DNA of 64,000 nt. Origin: Isoetes taiwanensis. Taxonomy: Eukaryota > Streptophyta > Lycopodiopsida > Isoetales > Isoetaceae. The stretch's first letter is position 1, and each line of letters opens with the position of its first letter. Below are positions 51,191-61,367 of this stretch, piece after piece. The translations under genes and the position numbers were made by a program. The stretch lies in contig JAJEKV010000080.1 in NCBI GenBank assembly GCA_021234155.1, forward strand, positions 3,705,867 to 3,769,866, read 5' to 3'. The notes under the pieces are model-generated. The model had not been told where the DNA came from and searched no databases. It saw nothing but the letters and a program-made list of their open reading frames with translations.

Positions 51191-52260
51191 TTGAGACGAA
51201 AACCATTAACCAATGTAGGTAATGGAGTGCCATCTAACTCGCCATTGGAAAACGTCAATCTAACCACTTGAACAATTTGATAAGGCTGCCAATCTAAAAC
51301 TTGAGTTTACCCTAAAAATTTTTGTACTGAATCATAAAGAAGAACCAAATCTCCTTCTTTGAATGTTTTGTCTTCGTGACGCTTGTCATGTAAAGATTTT
51401 TGGTAACCGCTAGTCCATGAAGAACACGTAATATAAGCATCCCTTCAAGTTCATCCAACTCCGCTCTAATTGATAGACCCTTTCTTTGAGTGCACAGTGG
51501 ATTATGAGCAAGAGCTTGAAACGAGTGTTGGAAGGATGTATTCAAACGCACGAGAGCTTCCCCGACCATAAACCAATTTTAAAAGGAGGTGGACCGTAGC
51601 AATCTTGAAACAAGCATTGCAGGGCCCAAAGAACAAAGAGGGAAGTTTTATTTGCCACCGTATGGAAGCTGGCCACAAATTCTCTTGAGAATGGTGACCG
51701 AAGTTTTGTTGGTGCTTTCTCGCCAACCCATTACCTTTGAGGATAGTAAGGTGTGCTCGCGATGATGTCGAGATAATCCACGCCCCATAGTATGATTGAT
51801 GAGTCGGACACCACGCATCAACGTAATTCAAAATTCGTACCAATCGCTGGCATAATTTGTTGATAGAGGACTTAGTATCGCTTGTCATAGTTGTTGTCCT
51901 GAAGTACAAGCCTCACCATTTGGTAGCTGAGTCGCGAGAACCGACAACGCACTGCGTGCCGCTACAGGATCTATAGGTCCCACAAAGTCCATTCCCATTT
52001 GTCAAGGGAAGCGCATGACCTAGTCAAGGGAAGAGCCGCCACGTCAAGGGAGGCCCCACTCCATCGGGTAAGCGCCAATAATGCGGGCGGGCGCGTATGG
52101 AAAGCATCTTTGAAGAGCGTGGGCCAATAATGTACTCCAGTTTCAGAAGGATTTTGGCGTACCGGTGTCACCATGAAATGACTACCCACCTAGCCCTTTT
52201 ACGCTTCTCGAACAATATCCGAACTTCATGAGGCAGAACACGCCACGGTTGATGGTGTCC
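51190..52260 (-). pseudogene. Integrase of the OTA gypsy element, broken
   Basis: Integrase inserts the element's DNA copy into the host genome using a D, D, E catalytic triad. On the minus strand the first aspartate is in MGMDFVGPI at 51,965-51,999. The second lies in the segment around VSDSS...WGVDYLDII near 51,745-51,820, followed by TPYYPQ and NGLA (near 51,715-51,740), where the catalytic glutamate would be expected next but the residue seen is R. Then come the KLPSL...LVYG stretch (to about 51,570) and the C-terminal LVNGFRLKHF at about 51,185-51,215. Several frameshifts and stops interrupt it. The LVYG/NGLA wording is typical of OTA elements rather than chromoviruses. Confidence 0.75.
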
Positions 52261-53864
52261 TTACCCTTTGTAGAGATGTCCTGAACCATGGTGGTAGTCA
52301 CGACTTCCTGAGAAATTGATGCTACGATTTCACGCTAAGGTGAGAGAGCCGCCTGCCCGGTGGAAGAGCAATCTCGCGGAGGAGGTATCATGAAAACCGC
52401 GGAACCAATGTGGTGCTGCTGATTAAAAAAGAGAGCCGAAAGCATCGTGAAAGGCGCTCGAGACTCCAAATAGAGGGATCATCCGTAGGATGCTGAAAGA
52501 TAATCCGGATCTACATGAGACGGCTTCACTTTGGCGAACAATTTCAGCGCGATAAAATTCTTGAGAAGAAGGACCTTAACGAAAGCACGCGCTCCGCGGG
52601 CTGGACTTGTTGATCAAATAAAGGAGTGCTTGGTCCATTAAAGAACTTGATTTGACCGCCTAAAAGGTAGCGGACGGAAGCTGACACAGAAAATGAGACC
52701 CAAAGCTTTACGCCCAAGGGCGTATCAGGCGCCAGAATTGAGTTTTCAATAAGCGAAGGATTTGGTTTGCTGGCGATCATATTCTTGAGAAAGAACAAAT
52801 CTGTTCAATAGCAAACGCCGAGACATCGACATGAACATGAAAGGGCTTTAACCCATTGAGGAGGAACAAGAACCGTGCCTCGAAAGTAAGCAAAAGCTTC
52901 AAATTGCTACATCCGCCTCGGAATTCCAAGCCCGTGGATCTGCCACCCGCGGAGTTTATGAATGGATCCTAATGGTCGCTAGTCCGTGCATGAAGGTGGA
53001 GGAATAATTGACCTTACCCGTGAAAGATGCGGTCTCCTTGATATTGGCTGGTGCTTGTTCCTTGAGCACAATAAATCATTTTGGCAGATCTGGTGATACC
53101 TCGCCATCGACAACATGGCTCAACGTAACACCGTGAGGTGACGAAAAGCTGCGCATTTCTAATTGAGACTACGCCGACTCATCACATTTCCGAAGACGAA
53201 GTTCCACTTATCCAAATGGTCACCATGGAACTCAGAGGCGAGAAGCTCAATCTGAAAACTTGCAGAAGGGATTTTCCTTCATGAAATCACATGAAAACCG
53301 AGAGCATGATGCTGGAAACGCTGATGGAGAGTTTGATAATCCAAAAGGAACCACCTTTGGTGGCAAAAGCACTCTACCTGGGGTGGTGAAAGTAGTCTTG
53401 AGTTGATCGGCCTTTGATCGAGATCCGACAGCTTAAAACCATCCATGAAGGAGTACATCCTGTCCAGCCACCTTCCGTAACCCGGTCCGGTTGAAGTGGA
53501 AAATGATCACGCCCGCGGGCCCGGGATTAGCTTCCTAGAGTCCACAATGCACGCCGACCTTACCATTGTGTTTGAGGGCAAATGACGGCTCACCCATTCG
53601 TAATGTTTGACCTCATAGATCGTAAACCCGTGAAAGGAGTTTGTCAATTTCCTTCTGGACGATCAATACTCGTGAATTAGGTTGAGCTTGGGTACCGCCG
53701 CTAAACCGGTCGCGGCATCGATTTGGTAGGAATGGTGGTGCCCCCAAGCTTTGTTGATTCCCCAAGATCTCCTCAGAATCTGTGCTTAAAATGTGTTTGA
53801 ATTTTTGAATAAATTGACCGCCCCGGCACGATAAGGGCCGAAGATCGGCGTTAATGCTTAACAA
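52260..53864 (-). pseudogene. Reverse transcriptase and RNase H of the OTA gypsy element, broken
   Basis: RT copies the element's RNA to DNA and RNase H removes the RNA. The RT begins near 53,680 with QKEIDKLLS, followed by an EWVS segment and YSFMDGF at 53,436-53,456, then TTFTTP and PFGLSNSPSAF at 53,317-53,349. The YxDD catalytic box expected next is not readable in any frame. KPFHVHVDVSAFAI at 52,807-52,849 is the strand-connection/RNase H entry motif, with its aspartate. Frames change several times. YSFMDGF and TTFTTP are characteristic of OTA-type elements (chromoviruses usually have a KLDLRSGY motif at that place). The missing YxDD and the stops make it inactive as read. Confidence 0.75.
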
Positions 53865-54150
53865 AGTTGATTGCGCCGTCTACTCTCCACGATCTCGACT
53901 CGAGTCCTAATATGGGGTATTACTTCAAGATCCCGACAATGTGTGCAGGAGGTTGGAGCATAACCGATGCGTGGCACTTTGGCGGGTGAAAAGAGGGGTT
54001 ACCGAAGTTTATCCCAGCCAGAGGTTGCTTCATGACAGCCGTACATCAACAGAGTTGCGTGGAGGTTCAAAGATCCAAAAGTGATCAACACGCTGGATTC
54101 GATTGCAAGGAGCCGTAAGGGTCAAGCAAAGCGCCCATACCGGGTCCCGA

Positions 54151-54921
54151 TCAAGAGTCATTTCTCCCCAAGGACGATATTCGGGGTAGGATGACAGAGG
54201 CGACTCGCAGTGGAGCCCGAACTTGATAAATATTCTCGAGCTTCTTAACCGTGGTTCCGGAGAGAGAGGGTTCCGTGATGTTCAATGTAAATGATCCCCG
54301 CCTCGCTTGCAAGTCCATGGTGGCATTGAGGTGACCATCGCTGATGACTAACCGGGTCCGTGGCCCAAGAATGGATACTTTTGGCTCCCATGGAGAAAAA
54401 GGTCTCACGACCAACATTTCATAGTCACCGGATCTTCGCCAGCCTTCCAAACTCCAAATTCCATGGGGAAGCCGGAGATCACCATGTTGATGTGAAGAAG
54501 AGGTGTGACGCCTTTGAGGTCGCGTGATTTGGCCATTAGCCAACTTGATGTCATATGGGGCACCTAAAGAGTTGTGTGATGCCCATTTGTTTGGCGGAGT
54601 TTATCCGTGATGAGATTGGCTGCGCTTACCTCCATCTATTTGAACATGGTTGACTTCTTCGATTACCCACCGCGGCATGGACCAAGGGGTGTAGAGGTAG
54701 CCACAGGCCCCAACTAAAGCAGGTTGGGAGTGGTAACCGGTCCTTGAGAGCAGGATGAGTTTCAAAATGGTTGCCAAGCTTAAAGGAATTTTGATCTTGG
54801 CTAGCTCCTCTTGGAGTTCTAGAGGCACATGAGAAAAAGGATCTGCTTTGGTTCCACTTGGTGTTGGAGTGCGTGGTAGTGAAGCAAAGAACTTCTTTGA
54901 GTAAGTCAACCTCTGCAGCAA
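54151..54921 (-). pseudogene. Retropepsin-like protease region of the OTA gypsy element
   Basis: Aspartic protease that would cleave the polyprotein. The active-site-like VQIDGG lies at about 54,628-54,645 and is followed, after a frameshift, by NLITDKL (compare NFI in the family). Downstream pieces read APYDIKLANGQITRPQ in the frame near 54,510-54,570, then VTPLLHINMVISGFPMEFG, which match retropepsin flanking strands of plant gypsy elements. The frames alternate between 54,601-54,921 and 54,151-54,543. Assignment comes from motif and position between gag and RT. Confidence 0.6.
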
Positions 54922-55444
54922 TATTGGGATACGCCCCAGAGGCGTGGAGGTTGAGATGTGGAAGGTGTATCTTGTCTTTGTTGAGCTCTACGGTGGTGGC
55001 ATGAACATTTGCCAATGTGCGGCCTGGCCGGCTTGCATGAGGTTCAAAATGCTTTTGAACTTTTGGCATGACATGTGGCATGAGCTTTTTCCAAGTCGAG
55101 GTGCAAAGTGAACCTTTTTTTTCGTCCCTCATGAGGAATGGTGTCAATCGCAGAAAGGCGGAGTTATGCGCCATTCTGAATAATGGTCAAGGGACGTGAT
55201 GCCCTCGGTGCGGCGTGAAACTAAACCAACCCAATTTGACTACCGGACTGGAGGATTAAGTGCACGAAAAATTTCCTCTGTGCTTGTTGATCCAACCTAG
55301 GTTGATTTGTTTGGAGCTGGTTGATAGCGTGATTGCCGAGGCTCTTGGTGGCTTCTTAAGAACTGGTCCGGGCCTTGTTTGCCATTAGCAATCCGAGTTG
55401 GTAAGCCGCGGAGCGGACCGATGTGGTTACGATTTGTGCCGAAG

Positions 55445-56796
55445 CTATACCGAACTTGTGGAAGTTGAGGACCTGCCGTGGTGGTATGACCCCATTCTTG
55501 AAAGTGATAACACCGAAGCTTTAGAAGGATCAAAAGGAGTACGTGGGTTGGGTCCCCGTTGTTGCCCCCATGTTGTCGATAGAGTTGAGTGGGTTGCACC
55601 GGGCGGTGGGCTGATAGTGCGATTGTTGCGAGGTGTGGTTTGCACTTGATAAACCATTTTGTTTGGAACGGTGTGGGATGAGTGCGAGTGCACTCTTAAG
55701 GTGGGCATGATTGCACATGTTGCATCGCTTGCAATGAGGCGGCCATTGGTGGAGTTGCACTCATTTGCCAAATGGCCTTGGTATTTGCAAATATGGCACC
55801 GTGATCCGATCAAGGCATTGTGGATTAGCGTGTTGAGGTGAATACCGTCCCTGTGGAACCATGAGGTGGAATGAGCGGAGCTCTTTGAAGAGCCACGCCC
55901 GAGGAAACATTGATCAGTGATTGACAAGGTCGATAGCCTGCTCCAAAGTCTTGGGACGCAGTGTATTGATCATGAGTCGAATAGCGGGAGGAAGTCCTTG
56001 GAGAAACAGGACCAAAAAACTGCCGGTAGGGGTACTCCTTGAGCTTACTTAGCGAGAATGTGAAGTCGATCCAAGAAAAATCGAGGCGGAGACTCCGTGG
56101 GCTCTTGTTGAAGTTCATTGAGTTGCTTGAGATGAAGTTGATCATCATCCGTGGTCCCATAATGAGACAGAAAAGCAGTTCGCATTTCTGACCAGTCTTG
56201 TTTCCAATGGCTTTTGTTGGACATGAGCCATTGATGAGGAGAGCCACGCAGGGTGGTGGAAAAGATGTGGAATTTCAGTTGAGGTTGCGCATGACCATTT
56301 AGGACAGCTAGAGCCTCAAATTCTTCCATGTGGGCCTGAGCACTTTGGTCTAAGGGTTTGCCTTTCGTGTTGCCAAAGGTGGGATAAGTCAGTTTCAAAG
56401 TCTGAAAGGTAGATGTGAAAGTGCTTGGCTGGACAGGAACAGTATAGTGAGGATATTGAGGTTGAGTTGGATGTGGCATGGTGCCTGAAGGACCCTGATG
56501 AAGGGGTGACTGCGGTTGAGGAACTGAAGTTGCTTGAGCATTGGTTTTGAGATCTGTAAGGTTGTAAAATGGAAGGGAAAGGGGAAATGTAGGAAAGGAT
56601 ATTCTGGGGTAGGCTAAAAGAGACTTGTGGATATCCTTGCCCACCCGGGAGATGATGGTTGTGAAGGAAGAGGCATTATGGCCTGAAGAATGATGGATGT
56701 AGGCATGTTGGGTGTATGAAAGTACGGTTGAGAAGGTTGAGCGATAGGGCTCCCCGATAGTGATGAGGTGACTGAGGTTGTGAGCAATGTTTGCAC
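55445..56796 (-). pseudogene. gag (capsid/nucleocapsid) of the OTA gypsy element, broken
   Basis: Gag packages the element's RNA. The best piece is 56,045-56,644 (199 codons): an N-terminal P/Q-rich linker followed by a retrotransposon gag domain (FSTTLRGSPHQWLMSNKSHW, then RTAFLSHYG and LNELQQ). A shift leads to 55,825-56,044, and then 55,445-55,927 carries a CCHC zinc knuckle (CHICKYQGHLANEC, C-X2-C-X4-H-X4-C) at 55,757-55,798. A candidate start is the methionine at 56,796. At least two frameshifts separate capsid and knuckle. The knuckle spacing is intact, so RNA-binding residues are preserved even though the frame is not. Confidence 0.85.
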
Positions 56797-57006
56797 GCTA
56801 GGGGGGAACCGGGGCCGACAGACACGAGGGGTTGGTGGACCGGGCGAGCCCTAGACCAGAAGATGGCCTCCTCTATGTCATAAGCGATCCATACATGTCG
56901 CGAACAGTTTCCGACGATGATGGCTCCAAGCTTAGAGGCCGTTCGAGAAAGGAGTTCTCCTTCCGCGTGAAATTTCGGACGCACATGGCGACGAAGAAAG
57001 TAGGAT

Positions 57007-57031
57007 GGAATCGAACCCGGCGGCCCGGCGG
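57007..57031 (-). promoter_or_regulatory. Candidate primer-binding site next to the 5' LTR
   Basis: Immediately inside the 5' LTR the element's strand reads CGCCGGGCCGCCGGGTTCGATT. A PBS matching the tRNA-Asp 3' end (starting TGGCGCCG) is common in plant gypsy elements. The CGCCG...GCCGGG similarity and the TCGA core fit loosely, but the TGG is absent and the match is imperfect. Position supports it more than sequence. Confidence 0.3.
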
Positions 57032-57603
57032 CGTTCGGGGAACTCCTCGGAAGGCAGCGACCTCCTGTGGAGGACCCGTGGATCTAACAGAGAGTCCGAG
57101 GGGACTATGTCACGCGGATTTGCAAGAAGAGAAGAAGAAGAAGAAGAAAACAGTAACAAATGAGAGGAAAATGATAAGCTTCCTTGATATCAATGATGAA
57201 CATACATGAGCTCGCGAATAGAGAGAAGAACCGAAAGGAGACAAGACTCAAAACTCATCTAGAACTCGTAATGCGAGCTCTAGTCATATATATAGTACAA
57301 TGGCCTTGGGCCCAATATAGACACTCGGACCGATCTCGGTGCCGACTCACGGAAGGAGGCGATTCTGGAGGAGAATGGGCGGTGCCTCTTGAAGTGCCTA
57401 GAATCATGGCGACGCCGACGCTGGCGGTGCGACGGGCCGGCCACTTGTCCGGCGGGCGCCTCTTTGATGGGCTTGCGTGGCGTGGCCGCTTGGTCTTCTG
57501 GCGAGCTTTTTTGATGGTGACCGTGGTCGACCGAGGATCCTTGAGCTTGACCTGGTCTGTCGTATGCATGAATAGTCCTGTACCAGGAGGCACAGGACTA
57601 ACA
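57032..57603 (-). repeat. 5' LTR of the OTA gypsy element
   Basis: 572 bp, paired with 46,756-47,292. On the element's strand it starts TGTTAGTCC at 57,603 and ends CCCCGAACG at 57,032, where the expected terminal A is changed to G. It contains TATA-like ATATATAGTACAATGG (plus 57,287-57,302, read on the minus strand as CTATATATATGA) and a GAA microsatellite at about 57,126-57,148. It is 35 bp longer than its partner. Confidence 0.92.
57126..57148. repeat. GAA microsatellite
   Basis: GAAGAGAAGAAGAAGAAGAA in the 5' LTR of the OTA element. The partner LTR has a shorter, interrupted version (GAAGAGGAAGCAGCGAAAG), so this microsatellite accounts for part of the LTR length difference. Confidence 0.8.
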
Positions 57604-57608
57604 CTAGA
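57604..57608. repeat. Target-site duplication CTAGA, right copy
   Basis: Five bases directly after the LTR end (TAACA), identical to 46,751-46,755. Confidence 0.8.
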
Positions 57609-57755
57609 TTTTCTGATGCATCTGGATTCTCAGGTATATGTGCAATATATTATCAATAAAAGAATCTGAATTGTTACTGTTATCTGCCAATTAAAACAAA
57701 ACATTAGTTTATTTATAAACTAAAAATCTACAATTTGATAAAGACAACAACTAAC

Positions 57756-57888
57756 CTGCTTTGCACATTGCTTGGACCAACTTGACTCGCGGTTGCCACA
57801 TTCATCAATATTTCTAGTCCTTGAATTCTTCAAATATTGAGAGAAAATGTTGAAACGAATTTCTTCATAAAGATAATTGCCCCAAACT
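57756..57888 (-). other. Exon-like segment, 133 nt, unidentified
   Basis: On the minus strand TGATTTGTTTTAG/AGTTTGGGG gives a good acceptor at 57,889, and GCAAAGCAG/GTTAGT a good donor at 57,756/57,755. The 133 nt between are open in one frame (VWGNYLYEEIRFNIFSQYLK, then RTRNIDECGNRESSWSKQC). It lies downstream of the pogo-like transposase on the same strand but is not part of the known DDE domain. It may be a host exon fragment or a further exon of the element; I cannot name it. Confidence 0.3.
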
Positions 57889-58030
57889 CTAAAACAAATC
57901 AGTACTTTATATGCGTAACCTCTACCTTGGCACATATGCATCCTCCAAGTGTTGCTCATGATCATATGGCCCTAAAGGAGGATCAATGTCTTACAATACC
58001 TGTTCTTACAATACTTATTCTTGAGAATAC

Positions 58031-58193
58031 AGGAGCATGAAATCCATCTATGACAATGGATTTATTGGCCAAATTCCAACAACTTTAAACCAACTATAAT
58101 ATGACCTGTTGTAGAAAATGCAGGAGTAATAAACCCATTTATAATAGCGGGATTTAATGGCCAAATTCTAGTGGCTTTAAAGCCAGCTCTAAT
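58031..58193. repeat. Tandem duplication within the last transposase exon
   Basis: 58,031-58,100 and 58,122-58,193 are diverged copies, period about 91 bp, sharing AGGAG...TTTATTGGCCAAATTC and TTTAAACCAACT/TTTAAAGCCAGCT cores. The segment encodes the C-terminal RIWPLNP motif, so the duplication repeats the end of the protein out of frame. Confidence 0.6.
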
Positions 58194-59492
58194 CTTCTCT
58201 GGTGTAAGAGTCGTGGACAATGCATTAGAGATCAAGCCTGCACAAAAATAATAATGTCAACTAAGAAAAAGAGAAGCTAGATATCAAATCGACATACATG
58301 TACCTACTAATTGTGCCTTATTTGGCTCCACAGTTCCATTATCATTTGTGTATGCAGCCCTGTTATGTCTAAAATATTGCTTGAATGGTCCAAAGATTGC
58401 CACATCAAGTGGCTGCATTTTATGGGAAGTATGGGGAGGTAGAATCACAAGATGGATTCCAAAAGATCTGGCTAGAAGATCATCTACATGGCTTCCATGT
58501 CCATCTAAAATGATAAGATGGGGGTTATTTTCATCAACGCCTCCAGCTACATTAGATTTAAAATGTTCTCTTAACCAAACCATGAATAATTCAGTAGTCA
58601 TCCAAGCTTCAGGCTGAACTGACATACCAGCTCCAACCTCACAGTTAGCAACATGATTTGCTCTCACCTAGCGCCTTTGAAAATATAGTAGCTAGGAATA
58701 GCACTACCTGAAGCATTGCAGCAAGCTAAAACAGTCACTCATTCTCGGTTTCTCATTACCATCTCATGGACAACCCTACTTCCTTTCTTAGTTATAACTC
58801 TTAAACTACTAATTTTTCCTGCTTGAATACCATTTTTGTCAGCATTCCATATATGGTTAGGATCAAATTTAAAGTGTCCATAAACTCCTAATGTTGTGTA
58901 GAAGTGCCCAAGTGTTACAGGATTCATTGCTGGTGCCCTTGCCAGTGGATCCAAAGTCTCAGTGGATCTTAATGCAATGTCAGGATGCCTCTTCTTGAAT
59001 AATTTCCACTATTTATCTCCCGGCTTACCATTTGCCCACAATGTATATGCATTGCTTTCACCCATTTCTAATGCTTTTATCTTGAATTCTTCTTTTGTTA
59101 CTCCCATGCCTGCTGCTACTCTGTCCAAAGCCCATTTTTTCAGCTCCAATCCCTGCTCACTACTCAAACACTTAGGTTCTTGGCCAGCTTTCTTGTCATA
59201 CTTGCCCCTCATCCAATTTTTAATAAGCGATTCAGGAATATCAAATCGCCTTGCAGCTTCCCAAATTAGTTAGTATCTCTTTGCTATCTAACATTTCAAG
59301 GACTTCGAGCATGCTTTCAAGTGATCAGCCCCCTCTACTCATCTTTCTTGGAGCATATTGTTGAGATCTTGGATTACTATTGTGTAAACTCTTTTTTCTG
59401 GAATGAAGGACATTCACTCTCTTCCTTTGAACTCGAACTGGATTTGTGACATTAGTATTATTAGTATCCAACCTTGATCTCGTGACAAGCAT
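58062..59492 (-). pseudogene. Pogo/Tigger-like DDE transposase, two exons, broken
   Basis: Tc1/mariner-superfamily pogo transposases cut and paste DNA using a DDE/DDD triad (DDE_1 domain). On the minus strand the frame can start at 59,492 (MLVTRSRLD). A helix-turn-helix piece (AARRFDIPESLIKNW) lies near 59,210-59,250, then MGVTKEEFKIKALEM. The catalytic aspartates are in IWNADKNGIQ (near 58,840), LIILDGHGSH (near 58,515) and PLDVAIFGPFK (near 58,400). A 66-nt GT...AG intron (58,238-58,303) joins QLVG to LISNALSTT without a shift. Exon 2 holds FKATRIWPLNP and stops at 58,062. Lesions: in-frame TAG at 59,009-59,011 and TGA near 58,739, both at positions where TGG is expected, one frameshift near 58,665 and one near 59,260. 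No terminal inverted repeats were found. Confidence 0.85.
58238..58303 (-). other. Intron in the pogo-like transposase
   Basis: The donor is GTAG/GTACATGT and the acceptor TTTTTGTGCAG/GC. Removing 66 nt keeps the frame and restores similarity across the junction (QLVG + LISNALSTT), while reading through it gives a stop within eight codons. The short, T-rich 3' end fits a plant intron of near-minimal size. Confidence 0.6.
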
Positions 59493-59571
59493 GATATGCA
59501 CTAATCTGCTAAATAGAAAATAGAAATGAATGTTATGATAGAACAACAAAAACCAGAATCTAAAAAAAGCA

Positions 59572-59700
59572 TAAAAGAAAGCATCAATCCCAGCATCTAT
59601 AGCATTTGAGAAAGCATTCATAACAATTAAGAAAGCATCAATCCAAGCATTCATAGCATTCACTAAGAAAGAATTCATAGCATTCAAAGAAAGGAATCAG
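59572..59700. repeat. Minisatellite with AGAAAGCATTCATAGCATT core
   Basis: About six imperfect repeats of AGAAAGCATCAATCC / AAGCATTCATAGCATT words, 18-23 bp apart, upstream of the pogo-like transposase start. The opposite strand is open and translates as repeats of NAMNAWIDAF type, but this is a by-product of the repeat. Confidence 0.75.
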
Positions 59701-59798
59701 AGCATGAAGATACATAGCAGAGATTTTGATAGCAAGAATAAAAGTATTTAGACAAAGAAAAATCGTAGCAAAAATATTGTAGCAACAATCTGCATATA
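59701..59798. other. AT-rich spacer
   Basis: About 100 bp of AT-rich DNA between the minisatellite and the TGTTACG LTR edge. Nothing recognised. Confidence 0.5.
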
Positions 59799-61195
59799 TG
59801 TTACGAACCAAAATTTTAGTACCAAAAATTTCGATTTGTATTCACATCAAACCATCAGAGTACACAGAACAAGTACTGCCTCCCACGAGGCTATATACAT
59901 GAAAGCCACGTATACAGATTACAAGTAGACAACATAAGATAACTAAATGTACACGTACGCTCTGCCAGCTATCAAACAGCCTGCACAAGCTTCCACGTGT
60001 TAGCAACATGCATAAGAGTTACCTGATAGTGTGAACACGAAGCAACGACTGACGGACTGCAAGAACACACATATGGAATCCACCACACGCACCATAGCGT
60101 CTGCCAAGCAGACACACCCCACCAGATCTAGACAGTACGTCGTCTAGAACCCCCGCGCTGGTGGATCCAATATAAGGGAGAAACTGCAGGCATTATAAGA
60201 ACTCAGGCTACGAGACTGTTGGTTCCACATGCCACCGTCCCATACCAGTGACAAGCTTTACCTCACAAGCACCTCTCATTCTTATTTAGACAAGCCACAC
60301 TCACGTGTAACAATGCCCTGCATAAAACTCCCTTGGGCAGCACTTATTGTGCTCCCCAGTACCACTAAGATACTGTAGCAGTGGAGCTTAGCTCCACAAT
60401 GGATGCTCTGCTTTCACTGGACTGTCGGCATGCACATGATATTGTCCCATACCAATACCATTAGCCTACCTCACCAGCACTCACAAGGCATCTATAAATA
60501 AGCATAAGCTTATACAAAGGAGGGATGACTTATTTCAGAGGCCCAGCCTTGTAGTCTCTTGGCTCTTAAGCTACGCTAGTAATCACCAGCCATAGCCAAT
60601 CCTGACACTTGTTCAGGGCAGCCAAGCCCACAGCCTGGAATTAGCTCCAGATCATTCTACAAGGTTTCTCAAGACGTGGTTCAGTGGTTCAAGGGAGACA
60701 TCACAAGCATCATTCTAAGGCAAGCCCTTTATTCTTTCAGGGAGGTCCTCTGCCAAAACCATGCTGGAACCTCTCTATTTACCTGAGTAATTATTTAAGG
60801 CTATAGTTATACAACCGACTACCACCATGGCTCTGCCATCCCAAGCGGATTGACCAATTGGTGGCTTACCTGCAACCAGAGCCTTCCTTGCTACCCCAGT
60901 AGCAATTATTGCTTGATGCTTCTCCAAATCCGTCCACCCTCTTCTGTGGCGAACGCCTCCTTTTGTCTTAGGCCTCCTTTGGTGCGCAGCGGCCGCCCTC
61001 TATATCTGTTCAACCCGGTTTTGCTCCCTAATCTGTCACATTTGCCAGCGTGGCAAGGCCGCGTGGCGACCACCCCAATCGAGATGGGTTTGCGGATCGC
61101 AGTCCGGGTTGCCGCCCGACCCATTGGAACAATCGTCTTGCCAGCAGCAAGGTGGCATCCCCCGATATTAGGGGTGCTCACCATTTTAATAATCC

Positions 61196-61252
61196 AATGG
61201 TTTCTAAACCATTAAGTATACCTTTTAAACAAGCAATGGTTTTTCAACCATT
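61196..61252. repeat. Two tandem AATGGTTT/AAACCATT hairpins
   Basis: AATGGTTTCTAAACCATT at 61,196-61,213 (8-bp perfect stem) is followed 39 bp later by AATGGTTTTTCAACCATT at 61,235-61,252 (7-bp stem). They lie about 280-330 bp inside the minus-strand LTR start, in what would be U3. Confidence 0.75.
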
Positions 61253-61367
61253 AAGGTATTCCTAAGCTTAAAAGCCCTTTAAACATTTGCCTTCTTCCAT
61301 TATTAATACATAATAATGTCCCAAGGCAAATTGCAACCATGTCTATTAACTCGACATGCGGTTGTGC

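Larger units (their letters stand above)
46756..57603 (-). mobile_element. Complete, inactive Ty3/gypsy LTR retrotransposon (OTA type)
   Basis: A roughly 10.85-kb element lies on the minus strand. Its boundaries are two related LTRs (46,756-47,292 and 57,032-57,603) flanked by the same CTAGA. Going down the minus strand from 57.0 kb I find gag with a CCHC knuckle, protease, RT, RNase H and integrase, which is the Ty3/gypsy order. YSFMDGF in RT and TPYYPQ-NGLA...LVYG in integrase resemble the non-chromodomain OTA branch (Tat/Athila relatives); no chromodomain was seen after integrase. The LTRs have diverged by many indels and the coding parts are frameshifted every 100-500 bp, so the insertion is old or the sequence carries errors. 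About 3.9 kb between integrase and the 3' LTR is unexplained. Confidence 0.9.

Noticed and set aside
57007-57031. tRNA gene fragment suggested by GGTTCGATTCC
   Set aside because: Only a T-arm-like word is present, at the exact place where a primer-binding site is expected; no cloverleaf can be drawn.
57184-57669. 161-codon plus-strand frame as a gene
   Set aside because: It lies mostly inside the 5' LTR of the OTA element and the partner LTR does not keep it open.
59325-59687. 113-120 codon minus-strand frame as a separate gene
   Set aside because: Its first half is a translated minisatellite (NAM/IDAF repeats) and the rest is the N-terminus of the pogo-like transposase.
60850-61215. 121-codon plus-strand frame as a gene
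   Set aside because: It lies in the LTR, antisense to the chromovirus, with no recognisable domain. A shadow frame in GC-richer LTR DNA explains it.
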